NCBI GenBank assembly: GCA_012064385.1
Contig: QRDG01001342.1
Coordinates: 62,001 to 126,000, forward strand
DNA from: Puccinellia tenuiflora
Lineage: Eukaryota > Streptophyta > Magnoliopsida > Poales > Poaceae
Direction of reading: 5' to 3'
Length of the DNA stretch: 64,000 nt
Each line of letters begins with the position of its first letter. Positions within the stretch are counted from its first letter, which is position 1. This document shows positions 45,501 through 55,898 of the stretch, in pieces. The notes under the pieces were generated by a model. That model saw only the letters and a program-made list of their open reading frames with translations, did no database searches and was not told the DNA's origin. The position numbers and the translations under genes are program-made.

Positions 45501-45786
45501 AGAATAGCAAGTCACCTTAACGTAGTAAAATTGCTTATGCTAGCGAATTAAGTACACACAAGCGTAGTTGCACCTGTCGATTCGACATGAAGCGCATAGC
45601 AAGATTATCTCGTGGATAAACTACTGCTACTCTTACTAGTAGTAGTTAATTAATTTTTCTAAACAAGCACATGACAAGAGCATTTTCCCCTGGGCCTTGA
45701 TTGGACAGGCAGGGGAGAATTTTTTTTTTTGAACCTTTTTGTCTTGTGCAGCTAGCCCCCCACTAAAACATTTCGACAAGCGTACG
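42593..45786 (+). repeat. Three tandem copies of a 1.05-kb unit, each with an internal dimer
   Basis: The unit start (GGATTCACGTAG, variant GTATTCACGTAG) occurs at 42593, 43684 and 44734, giving units of 1091, 1050 and about 1053 bp. Copies 2 and 3 are most alike. Inside each unit CTAAGGTGGTTGCGTCACTT occurs twice about 357 bp apart (42961 and 43318; 44038 and 44395; 45088 and 45446), with ACCAGGAGTAGTTAATTAATT also twice, so the unit is itself a diverged internal duplication. No open frame is conserved across all copies in a way that suggests a protein. Confidence 0.9.
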
Positions 45787-47499
45787 GCGACGTCTAGAAG
45801 CTGGAGGCGGCTGATTGGTGGGCAACCATGTGACGTTGTAATCAGCATCAGCATCAGCGACGGCGAAGGGAAGGTTGTAATCGCGTGCCGATCGCGTCCA
45901 GCATGAGCAGGGACCCTGCTGCTCCAATTGCGCTAATCTTTGCCGCGCTAGCCGATCGCTTTGGGAGAGAAAAATCTTGCCCTGGGGATTGCGACTTGCC
46001 TGACGATCCCGCGAAGCATCCGCCGCCGTTGCGATCAGAGAGGGACGGGAAATTCATGTCTGACGGTGACTGGAAATACATAGCGGGGAGGAGTGAAAGG
46101 CGAGCAGGGCGCGGCGGGGGCGCATCAGCTGGCTAGCTAGCTATGGCGTGCGTATCTGAAATTCAGACCGGCGTTCAAGCGTGGCTGAGACGGAAATCGG
46201 TCGGTAAATGATAAGCGATCGATCGATCGATTAATTACGTGATGGAGGAGTGGGAGAGGGGAGGGGGCAGGATGAGAGGTGAGACGAGGCGGCCGGAGTG
46301 GCCAAGCAAGAGAACAAAAACCTCGCTTGCTCGTTTTGCAAGGCTGTTCAGGTTTCGATGTCCTAGTCCCAGCAGCGCAGTTTTGGCGCGTTGCCGGCCG
46401 TTCGCTGTCCCCGCGGCCTAGCGTGCGGGCAGGATCGGATCTCCTGTGGACGCAACCGCGCTTTGCTTTGATGCTCCTTGTCTGTGGTTGCTACCGACAC
46501 GCCCGCAGGCTCGCACATTTATCGGCTCTGCGTGAACCGCCGGTGGTTGGTGCGGTGCGGGCTCGCAAATCGTACTTATTGAGGAATCGCGGTGTGGAGA
46601 GAGAATCGAGGCGGAGCGGAGGAGCAGGGCAGATGGTGGTGGGGGCTTGGATCGGAGACGGAGAGTAGAGTGTGGGGAGGGGAGTGGACCAGCAATCCAG
46701 CTTCTTCCACCCGGGGCCGCCGATCGATCGATGATGGATGGACCGTGTCTCCCGCTGCTTCCGGCATGTTCCGTGTCCCCCGCGCCGCCCCCACCGCGCG
46801 CCCGCACGTTACCTAGGGTGGGTCTCCGCACCTCGTTCGCATCCCGGCGCCACCATGCGTACGTACACCTGACTGACGGGATGCGCTGTCGATCTGGCCT
46901 CAGTTTCAGTGCACGGCCGGGTTCGACGGTTGGTTCGCCACCGCACGCGTGGCGGGGTTCGTCCGTTCCCAAAGCTCGTCACTGTGCTATCTTCTTCCAT
47001 GAGTAGGAAAACTGTTTCGTCGGGCCGACCGCTCTAGTGCTCCTCTTCTTTCCTACGGATAACAAGCTGCTGCTGCTGCCGCTGCCGTGTGTGTATGCGT
47101 TCTCTTGTGGTACTACTGCCGCTCTCGTAGCTTGTTTTGGTACTGTTTGTAACCCGTGTGTATGCGCTCAGTCGCCATTCCTGAACTACCCTGGAGTCTT
47201 CGACTTCCTTCTCTGTGCGGTCATGTCGCTCCGGTGACGACCAGTCATCGATCTGTGTGGTGTTCGTTCCTTATCTTTGGACACAGAAGAGACTTATCCA
47301 CACCAATGGTCCAGCTAGAGGCAATCAGTGCCTCAGCTACTTCGGAGCAAAACTGGACCATGGCCTATCCAGCCCAGGATGACTTTTATAGGCCTATGTA
47401 TTGATGAAGCCCAGTCCACTAGCTGTCCAGTCCACCGACTTTTCTTTTGTATGGCCCGTCCAGCTTGCTTTCTGTAAGGCAAATATATCATTATTTTTA
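45787..47499. other. GC-rich, gene-like spacer without supported gene
   Basis: GC content and CpG rise from 45790 to about 46990, then fall. Open frames overlap in several frames with no recognised domain. A CGATCGAT run lies at 46217-46230 and 46726-46733. It could be a promoter or first-exon region of a gene whose body was displaced, but I see no splice chain or protein similarity. Confidence 0.35.
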
Positions 47500-47562
47500 C
47501 TACCTCCAATTCATATCCTAGTTTTGATCTGAACTTTGACAGTTATTTTGAATCGGAGGGAG
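47500..47562. mobile_element. Short degenerate Stowaway-like MITE
   Basis: CTACCTCCAATTCA on the left and TTGAATCGGAGGGAG on the right are imperfect inverted relatives of the Stowaway end CTCCCTCCGATTCA. TA precedes the left end. At 63 bp it is internally deleted. Confidence 0.55.
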
Positions 47563-47964
47563 AAGCTAGGATGCCAGATACTAATATTTTGCTACGGTAG
47601 TGTGTGTTCTGTGTTCCGTTCATCCCAACTTCTAAAACACACACAAGATGCTAGCTTTGGACCGCAACCACCATAAATCGCTCAACGCGAAATGTAGTAC
47701 GGACTCACCCGTAGAAATCCTTACATGGGTCGGCCCTATTTTTCTTACCACCGTTTTTATTTCTGGATTTTTCTTTGTTGATTCTTATATGTTCCTTTTT
47801 TCTGTTTTGTTTTTTCTTTTCATCTTTTTTGGTAGAATTTTATTTATGCCGTTTCTTTTTCTTTTTCGTTTATTTTTTTATATTTTCTACCCTTTTTGAT
47901 TTTTTTCAAAATATTTTAACAAATGAACAATTTTCAAATACGATCTATTTTCCAAAATTCTATT

Positions 47965-48125
47965 TTAGGTTCACCCGAATTTTTGGTTCACTATTAGTTT
48001 CGGTTCACCAAAATTTTGGTTCCGTTTCGGTTCACCATTTTTTTTGTTCACCGATATGTTTGGTTCACTATTATTTTCGGTTCACCTGTATTTTTGGCTC
48101 ACTACTATTTTCGGTTCATCCATTT
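47965..48125 (+). repeat. Degenerate GGTTCAC-rich minisatellite
   Basis: About seven imperfect copies of a 20-25 bp unit built on TTTTTGGTTCACTATTA / TTTCGGTTCACC, lying in the left arm of the putative TIR element. Confidence 0.65.
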
Positions 48126-48999
48126 TTTGTTTGTTTTTCCTTTATTTTATATTTTTAAATGTTAATATTTAAAAATCTTCAAATAATTATTTAAAAAATG
48201 TTCAGATTTGAAAAAGTTCAAACTTAAAAAATGTTCAAATTTGCAAATGGTTCATATTTAAAAAATGTTCATATTTGAAAAAGGTTCAGATTTTGAAAAG
48301 TGTTCATTTTAATTCTATTTACGGGTGATATAACGGATTTCATGTTCTTTGAAATGAGTTTTGGCAATATTAAATTCATTAACCAATTTGTTTTCGAAAT
48401 TAATGAAAAATATATTGTACCTGTTAGTGGGCCGTACCAAATTCGGCCGAGGAAAAAGCGCAGCAGGCGAGCCGGTGGTCCGGTAATCGCTTAAAAAAGG
48501 GTTCCCTTTACAAAGGGAACCTAAAGATCACTCTCGTCGCGACAAGTGTTGCCTTCTCCTCGATTGGTTCTCCGTGGGTGCTTGCATGTCCGCGAAGTGT
48601 CGCAACCGGAGTTAAAGTGGGGATGAGAGAGAAAGGGATACGGGAGGTGGAAGGGTAACTTTTTCCCCTTTTATTTATTTGAACCGAAGTTTAAAAGTGA
48701 AATATCTTGAGAACCGTCCGTTCAAATGGCAAACTGTTTTCACTATTGAAATCCTCGCGTCGAGATCTTCAAAACTAGATCCCATATTGATATGTTTTGA
48801 CGAACTTTTCCATGTAACGGCCAGTATGCAGCGCGTTAGTGTACCCTAACGCCCTGAAGTTGAGTCCGCCCTTACGCCGCGGTAGCGGCGATGGGGACGA
48901 AGCCGAGACGCTAGATCATGAAAAACTTATAACTTGTATATATAATTTAGGGTTTAAGGTGGGGGTGGCAAGTAAACCAAATCATATAAGATTTAGATT

Positions 49000-49285
49000 T
49001 ATTGTTTAGTTTGTAATCATGTACAATTTATACATCGCTCTCTATGTAATTTGAACAACGTGCTCTATTTTCTTTGTACTCCATACCATGTATTCGCTCT
49101 CTATTTTCCCGTTCTGTGTAGTTTTGTACACCATCCTCTGTGCACTTCGTATTCTTATTTTTATATAATTTGTACATGGTATTATGTGTAGTTTATACTT
49201 TGTATCATATGTAGTTTGTACACTATTCTCTGCGTAATTTGTACACTGTGCTTTATCTTTTATACTCCGTACTACATGTTCTGCA
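49000..49285 (+). repeat. Degenerate TGTGTAGTTTGTACA repeats
   Basis: About ten imperfect copies of a roughly 25-30 bp unit centred on GTAGTTTGTACAC / GTAATTTGTACA, in the middle of the putative TIR element. Confidence 0.6.
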
Positions 49286-49799
49286 TACAAACCGACGCGA
49301 CATGTCCACCGCGCACGTGAATGTACACGGGGTTTCGGAGGCGGCCGCGCGACATGCGCGTCGTACGCGTGCGTACGTTCGTAAGGGGTACGCGAGGGCT
49401 CCGTACGCTGGGCTTCTCACACGCGGTGGTTAGAATGTGCAGCGCGTTCGCTACCCGCCATGTGGCGTACTACACTTGTTTCTCACGTTTTAATAAGGGT
49501 TCCCTTTTCTTAATCACACTGCTGCAAGCGGTAGGGGCTCCCTCTTTGGACAGTGCAAGAATGCAACCTGTAAGCCTAGCGAAGGAGTGGCGGGTTAGGC
49601 CAGCTCTTATGTATCGCTTCAAGGCGACGCGGAAACGTAGCGTTGCCTGAAACGGCTGCTTCATGGGCCGCCTTAAAAACGGCCCAATACAAAAATATAT
49701 TGTTATTTTTATTTTTTAAAGCTGAATATTGTTTTAAAGTGTGAACATTTCTAAAATCCGAAGAAAAAAATCAATATGAAAATTTCCGAATTTGAACAA

Positions 49800-50160
49800 T
49801 TTTCAAAAAGTATGAACAATTTTCAAATTTGAACAATTTTTAAATATGAATTTTTTGTTTGAACTATTTTTTGAATTTGAACAATTTTCAAATCTGAACA
49901 AATTTTTGATTTGAACAAATATTAAATATGAACAATTTTCCAAAAGGAACAATTTTCGAATTTGAACAAATTTCCGGATGTGAACAAAATCTTGAATTTG
50001 GAACAATTTTCGAATATGAACAAAAAATCTTGAATTTGAACAATTTTCGAATATGAACAAACTTTGAATTGGAACAATTTTTACATATGAACAAAATCTT
50101 AAATTTAAACATTTTTTGAATAATAACAAAATTTAAATTTAGACAATTTTCGAAACATTT
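49800..50160 (-). repeat. Degenerate GAACAATTTTC-type repeats
   Basis: Some fifteen imperfect units of GAACAATTTTC / GAATTTGAACAA about 12-25 bp long. The reverse-complement words (GTTCAAATTTG, GTTCATATTT) occur at 48200-48300, which supports the inverted arrangement of the surrounding element. Confidence 0.65.
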
Positions 50161-51089
50161 TTCAAAATCATAAAAAGTGAATATAAACAAAAAAGGAAAA
50201 TATAGAAAATATAAAATTAGAAGAACAAAAAATAAAACTAAAAAAGAAAACCAAAATGAAAAAAAGAACTATGAAAAAGAAAACAGAAAGGGAAAAGAAA
50301 AAGAAGAAGAAAATAGGCCGGCCCAGTAGCGCGGCGCTTCAGGCGACGCATTCCGGATCCATCGCTAATGAGCGATATATAGGATTCGCGGCCACAGCCT
50401 AATGTGTATGGTCGCCAGTTTGGGCTTTGCGTGGCCTGTTTATGTAGTCTGGAACTTTCGAATGGAGTCTGTTATATGTTTTTTCTAGGGAACAAAGAAA
50501 TTTAGAAGGGCTCCGCCAAACAGCCAAACAGGCAAACTGACATCTCAAAAAAAAAAAAAGAGAGAGAGAGGAAGGTCGCGCATTCACACCCTCGATTAAA
50601 GAATACTAGGAAATGTGCCCGTGCGTTGCGACGGGAAAAAAATTGTGTCGCGGTTAGACGCTCCATCACTGTCTGCTCTACCCGTTGCTTCAGCAAGGGT
50701 ACCCGGTGCATATGCGCCAACAAAGCCATTCGTCGTCATCCATGTCACCCTAGTATGGGTAAGGCCTTCGCCTCCCTCGGGTAAGGGGAGTTGAGGAAGA
50801 AAACGAGAACATATAAATTGTTGGACGACGAGTCATGATGCGGATCTGAGGTGTTCGCTCAATCATCAGCTTCCTCCAACACCAACGACACCTGTGCATT
50901 TGACACAACCTTTCATAATAATATATGTACATAATGAAATTACTTGAATTATGTGCATTCTAAGTCTTCCAACATAATGAAGGTACTATACATTTTTCAT
51001 ATCTTTTGGTATGCAAAATTTTCTTATTTTGGAATTAAACTCATTTTAAACACAAAACTTGATTTGAGTTTTGGAGAAGTATAGTTATA

Positions 51090-51205
51090 CTCCCTCCGAT
51101 CCATAAAAAGTGTCGCTCATTTTGTACTAAGTTAGTACAAAGTTAGTATAAACTCTATACTAACTTTGTACTAAGTGGGCGACACTTTTTAGGGATCGGA
51201 GGGAG
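51090..51205. mobile_element. Stowaway MITE
   Basis: 116 bp with near-perfect inverted ends, CTCCCTCCGATCC and GGATCGGAGGGAG, flanked by TA on both sides (51088-51089, 51206-51207). It can fold end to end (AAAAAGTGTCGC pairs with GCGACACTTTTT). A Tc1/Mariner-type non-autonomous element, inserted inside Helitron 1. Confidence 0.95.
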
Positions 51206-51787
51206 TACTAAAATATGTAGGGAATATTTTAGAATGTATTATTATTGTGTTACATTGAACAAGGAGTCCCCTATGAGAATTTCCTCTTTTTATGTTAAAC
51301 TATAAACCTTCAATAACTCAGATATGCTCCCTGGATATGATATGCTATTTTGAAACGGAAAATATAAAATAAGAGAGAAAGAGACCTAGTGTTACCTGTT
51401 TGGCTCAAAAATAGTATGCGATGTAAAATCGATGACAAAAAAGATCCTACATCCATGACTAAAATTCTCGTAGCCGCCTCTTTCTCTATAAGCACTCATC
51501 GGTCGACAAAAGTAGTACATGCCACAACTACAACAACGCTAACATTGATCCCCGACCCAGAGCGCCGCCCTTATCGTCTATGCGCATGAGATCGGTCTAT
51601 GGCGCTGCCCTTATCGTCGTTGTTGCCGCCGTTGTGTTGCTACTACTTACAGTGGGACCGCGGTTGTCTCGTCCCATGAGCTCGACATTGGCATGCCCAC
51701 GAGCATTCGATCGTGGCGGCGCCGCCGCCATGCTTCCCTGGCTGGCATCTTGCATGCGCCCCGAGGTAGAACGTTGTTTTCCTAGCA

Positions 51788-52078
51788 CTACGAGCTCATC
51801 CCAAACTGGTGCCACTGCCATGCTTTCCCAGCCATCATCTTCCGCTCCGACGAGGCTACGACGGCCGCCTCGCCCTTGGGGATGACGACGATGCTGGAGC
51901 GCACCGTGCTCGGTGGCATCCGCGCGCTGGACCTCTGGGAAGGTGGAGAAGGTTCCATGCCGATGTGCGTGAGGCTCTTGGCGGACTCGAGGTTCCCGAA
52001 GCTGAAGAGCTTGTCCATCGCCTCTGATTGCTGCTTCACGTCGCGAAAGACTTCTTTGGAAGTGGCCGCACGATACAT
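51788..52078 (-). pseudogene. Possible captured gene fragment in Helitron 1
   Basis: An open minus-strand stretch of 96 codons with serine-rich composition (KLFSFGNLESAKSLTHIGMEP). GC-rich relative to the Helitron ends. I recognise no domain. Helitrons often carry exon pieces, so capture is plausible, but both strands are open here and it may be chance. Confidence 0.3.
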
Positions 52079-52625
52079 AGTTGTATATTTATACGTAGAA
52101 GATTACAACTTGCCGTATACGATGTGGATTGATTGAACTACTATCGTTGCACATAGAAACTTCGAGTTCATACGCATTTTGTGTGGGTAGCTAGGATTGA
52201 GTCGTGGGTGCGCTGGCTAGCTGTTTTTTTTTTTTTTGAGACCGCGGAGGAGTCCTACGTGGGTATCAAGCTACGTACGAAACGAACCCAAACTAACACA
52301 TCCCATCACATCGTGACATAGGAAACCGAGCGAAGCTCACGCGACGTACGAACAAAAAAAGCCTTAGTGAGCAGCTGATAGGTACGCTCTCGTGGCTGTT
52401 CCTGAATTAGATTAGGAAACTGTTTTACTTAGCGATCAATGAAAGGACGTAGGAAACGTTTTCTGACTTTTCTGTGGCATAGTTGGGTAATTATGTATAA
52501 CTTTAGGGGTAAATCTAATGACGTACCAAACCAAACCGCGGAAGAATTAACGCTTTTATTATTAGGTATAGATAGCAAAAATGCCCGTGCGTTGCTACGG
52601 ATTAATTTTATTAAATAGTAAATAT

Positions 52626-52644
52626 GCCTATTCATTGCTACAGG
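52626..52644 (-). repeat. Decayed duplicate Helitron 3' hairpin
   Basis: GCCTATTCATTGCTACAGG aligns with the canonical GCCCGTGCGTTGCTACGGG; differences are almost all C-to-T or G-to-A, several at CG sites, the pattern left by methyl-cytosine deamination. It sits about 40 bp inside the better-preserved hairpin of Helitron 2. Confidence 0.7.
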
Positions 52645-53465
52645 TTAAATTTGTACTGAATATTCTCGGTCTCGCGGATGGATGGAAATATGTCGTATGT
52701 TGTCTTCGTCGCATATGCCAGGCGTGGAATGATACAGGCTCTCACTGCTCGTATAGGATGCATTCGGATAACAATCTAACATAGATTGGACACCTGGTAT
52801 GAAGCAGCAATACATGTATAGGATATAGATACCACGATTCATGATTCTGTACAGATCGAGTGGCACCGGTTATTCCACATAAATATCAATATCTTTTGAG
52901 GGGATGAGAAACGCATTTTGATTTTATTTGCAGTTGGCCGCTGTACTTTAGTAGTTCATGAAATACATTAAGTCATCCTGCATGGCATTGTAGTATGCAT
53001 CAGCTTACCGTCAATCACCAGACGCATGGTTTATTTAATCCCCTTCAGCACAGGCTGGGGAATATCCGGCCTGCTTGATCAAAAACAAAAAATTGTGATT
53101 TTTACCTAGCTGTATTGCCTCAGTTGTGTGTATGGTTTTCTGCTACATGGAGACAACTGTAACTTGAATTTCACTTGAAAGGTAACAAAGGAATAGGGGC
53201 ATCAAACGCCCCCAAAGGACAGAGTTTCTCTTTTCTTCAGGTATCGGCTCAGCAAAATATACAATTCAGTTAAGAAATGAACAGGGACATCAAACACCCA
53301 TAAGAACAGAGGAAGAGTGTGTTTTTTTCAGAGATCAGCTCACAAAAATACTCAGTTTCAGCAAAATTCATGGTGTAATTGTTTCAATCTAACGTCAAAA
53401 GAAAGAAATAAAAATCTATCCTCCTCTAACTTTTCCTCCAGGCACGCTACCTTTGCAGCTTTGCC

Positions 53466-53878
53466 TCAAGTGCTTTTTCTAACTGCATCACCCGCTCTTT
53501 TCAGTAGAAAATACTGTCGTATTTGAAGCTCTTGATTACAGGATAGGTCATCACTCTTTTTGCTCGGACGCGTACATTCATCTTTGTAGACTTTATCCAG
53601 CATTGGTACTTGTTGAATAGCTGCACAATAAATTTCGTCCTGAAAGCGCTGCTCCTTTCTTTCGTTCAATCTCTTTTCTGTTGGGAGAGAATACCGAGCT
53701 CTTCATTGAGAAGCCGAGCAGTATTGCCCCTGTTATATTTCCAGTGCTTCACAAAGTAGTGCATTTGAGAAGCGCCTTTGTTTGCCATTTCCATAAGCCG
53801 GTGGAATTCCACACGAACAGGCTGTTGACTAAATGCAACATCCTTGAATGCATCGTGGCCCTTCCCAAGGTTCTCCAT
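53466..53878 (-). pseudogene. Captured coding fragment in Helitron 2
   Basis: Two minus-strand pieces in different frames, 53878-53666 (ending LLNEELGILSQQKRD) and about 53669-53466 (ERKEQRFQDEIYCAAIQQ onward), look like one protein interrupted by a frameshift: charged, helical and coiled-coil-like, with the phrase MHYFVKHWKYNRGNTARL. I do not recognise the family with confidence. A region upstream on the same strand (54021-53749) may be an earlier exon. Confidence 0.4.
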
Positions 53879-54626
53879 TCTGAACGGCTTCTGGTGTTTA
53901 ACCCGTATGTTCTCAGGCCACAGCGATGGTATTCACCCCCCATCTTTCTAAATAACCAACACAATTGATACCTGGTTACTTGGGATTTGGGAATCTCACT
54001 CAAACATGAGGGATAGCGCACCCAAACTGTAGCTAATTTCTAATTGAAAATTCAGTGGTCCAATTGCTCTGAATACAGGTCGTGGTGAAGCTCTTGGGTC
54101 GAAGTCGAACAACCTGTAGATAGATAGAGAAGAACAGCTATTGCACAGCGCAAGGCAAGAACTTGTCGCTGGACGCAACAGAGTATCACGGACGACGAAG
54201 CACGCGCCATCCATGACGTTAGTGGCAATGGGGGACGGGCCCCTGCCGGCGGCGCGCCAGGATGGGAGGCGCACCGGGTCCTGACGGGCGTCGCGTGATG
54301 TGGATACCACTAACGGCGCGTGAGGATGGCGGGCGGAAGAGAGCACACACGGCGACGCGCGAGGATGGTGGAGTGGCGGCGTGCACGGCCTGCAGCTGTT
54401 GCGCACAGTCGGGATCGAGATCTACGCTGGGGCAGCGCTGGTTGCTCTTGCTCGGGTCGTGGGGAGAGGGGAAGATCTGTTTCGCTGGTCAAGAACGAAA
54501 CGTTTCTTTCACTTATCGGTGGCATTGTCCCGTAAAATGTTTCGTGGTGGGAGGGCAAAACGGTAAAAACCACGACAGACCGGAAGAAGGCTTAGTGCTT
54601 TTTTTATTAGGTATACTAGTTCAATG

Positions 54627-54644
54627 CCCGTGCGTTGCTACGGG
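54627..54644 (-). other. Helitron 3' terminal hairpin
   Basis: A five-base stem (CCCGT with ACGGG) and eight-base loop, seven bases before CTAG. In rolling-circle transposition this hairpin signals termination of strand transfer. Identical stems occur at 50618-50635. Confidence 0.85.
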
Positions 54645-55898
54645 GAAATAAAAAAATAGACACACTGAACAATTTTTTTGTTTTAGGAGTAAAGTACACT
54701 TGCATTGTGACGATGCATAAATCATTAGCACAAATATATTTGTTTATTTTGGCCATCATTTGAGCATTCAACATTCATGTCGTTAATTTTTTTTATGATT
54801 TTCCAATCACCGTGTCATAAATCGAAGCGAAAAGGTGAAGCACATCTATTATTGCCCGTCTGTAATCTTCATAAAATGAAACATGTTGAAGTTAAAATTT
54901 ACACCATCTTGATATAAAATACATTTAATTGGTAAATTTTAAAAAATAGTGAACGTGAAAAATGAATTCATATATAAAACTGCTGCTCGTTAAGTCCAGG
55001 GAAGCCTCTCCCCAGATGCCACGGTTATCCCAGAGACCCAGACCCACGACATCCGGTACATCCAACTGAACCCAGCTGAACCATACGAGCACAAAGGCAC
55101 CTTCACTTTTCTAAGGCGAACCCAAACGAGCCTCTCCGACTGAACCCAGCACCCACGTCTCTGTCCCTCTCGATCCCCTTTCTTCTGCCCCTACTCCAGG
55201 AACGACGCTGCGGACAGCGCTGCCGATTCAGGCTGCTTGCGCCGTCAATCGACGCAGTTGCTCACCGGCGTGAAGAGGTGCTGGGCGAGGGTGTCCTTGG
55301 GCATGACGAGCAGCCACTCGTCCCCGTCCCAGCAGGTCCCCCTCCTCTGAGACCTCTTGATTTCTTCCTTTTCTTGCTAGAAGATTTTTTGAGCTTAGGT
55401 GGTACTTTGATTGTGTTTGTGGTGGGTTGTCAGGAGCGCACCAGATGGTGAGAGTTATGGAGTTGAAGATGTATGGTCTCAGCGGATCGTCGGTGTCCGT
55501 GAAGGTTGATGTCCATGAAGGTGAGCACTTTAAAAGCAAAATTCTATTGTATTACAGTGACAAGATTTTGTTGAGACTTTTTGTTTCATCTGCCAAGGTA
55601 TCTGTGAAGTGCTATATGGAGTATTTCAACTATCTAGCAAATTGAACCATCCAACCTGTGCCTTGTTTAGATATCAAGTTGGTACTAAATATACTCATTA
55701 ATTTTTTTGTCGGCAAAGGAGGTACTACGAGACATAAAAAATATTATAGTATTAGATCTGTCGACTTAAAGTGCTAGTATAATGGTTATTTTTTCTCATT
55801 ACATAATTTCTCACGTGTTTAACATTAAATTCACATAAGTACTGAATTTTAAATCTTTCTACAAGAATTACATTTGGAAGACACGGGGTCCAGCTAGT
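54645..55898. other. 3' non-coding part of Helitron 3
   Basis: AT-rich except for a GC-richer block (55000-55540) that resembles exon-like sequence: on the minus strand a stretch reads WDGDEWLLVMPKDTLAQHL before a GTGAGC donor-like site near 55265, and a plus-strand frame at 55427-55645 overlaps its far end. It may be a captured gene piece; no family recognised. Confidence 0.4.

Larger units (their letters stand above)
47673..50380. mobile_element. Putative TIR transposon with long diverged inverted repeats
   Basis: ATAAATCGCTCAACGCGA on the left corresponds to the reverse complement of TCGCTAATGAGCGATATAT on the right. Further in, GGGTCGGCCCTATTTTT mirrors AAAATAGGCCGGCCC. Both arms then run into T-rich/A-rich tracts and AATTTGAACA / TGTTCAAATTT repeats, and finally AATATATTGTACC...GGGCCG mirrors CGGCCC...AATATATTG. 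Arms are about 700 bp. There is no transposase frame. The architecture resembles Mutator-like elements with long TIRs, but I could not fix a 9-bp target duplication. Confidence 0.5.
50606..52572 (-). mobile_element. Helitron 1 (non-autonomous)
   Basis: Minus orientation, 1967 bp. The 5' end is TCTATACCTAATAATAAAAG (starts at 52572, preceded by A). The 3' end is CTAG at 50609-50606 followed by T, with the hairpin CCCGT-loop-ACGGG at 50618-50635 just before it. These are the Helitron rules: TC start, hairpin, CTRR end, insertion between A and T. It holds a Stowaway MITE and a CG-rich captured-looking segment (51600-52080) with overlapping short frames; no helicase is present. Confidence 0.78.
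52573..54615 (-). mobile_element. Helitron 2 (non-autonomous, ends partly decayed)
   Basis: Minus orientation, about 2043 bp. The 5' end reads TATACCTAATAAAAAAAGC at 54615 leftward, matching the Helitron 1 start except that the leading TC is lost where Helitron 3 ends. At the 3' end a hairpin CCGT-loop-ACGG lies at 52585-52600, then TTTTTGCTA directly abuts the Helitron 1 start. The expected CTRR is degraded to CTA. A second, older copy of the hairpin lies at 52626-52644. It carries captured-looking coding sequence (53466-53878). Confidence 0.65.

Noticed and set aside
45787..46990. Possible first exon or CpG promoter of a host gene
   Set aside because: No conserved protein, splice chain or TATA box could be followed; kept only as a GC-rich spacer.
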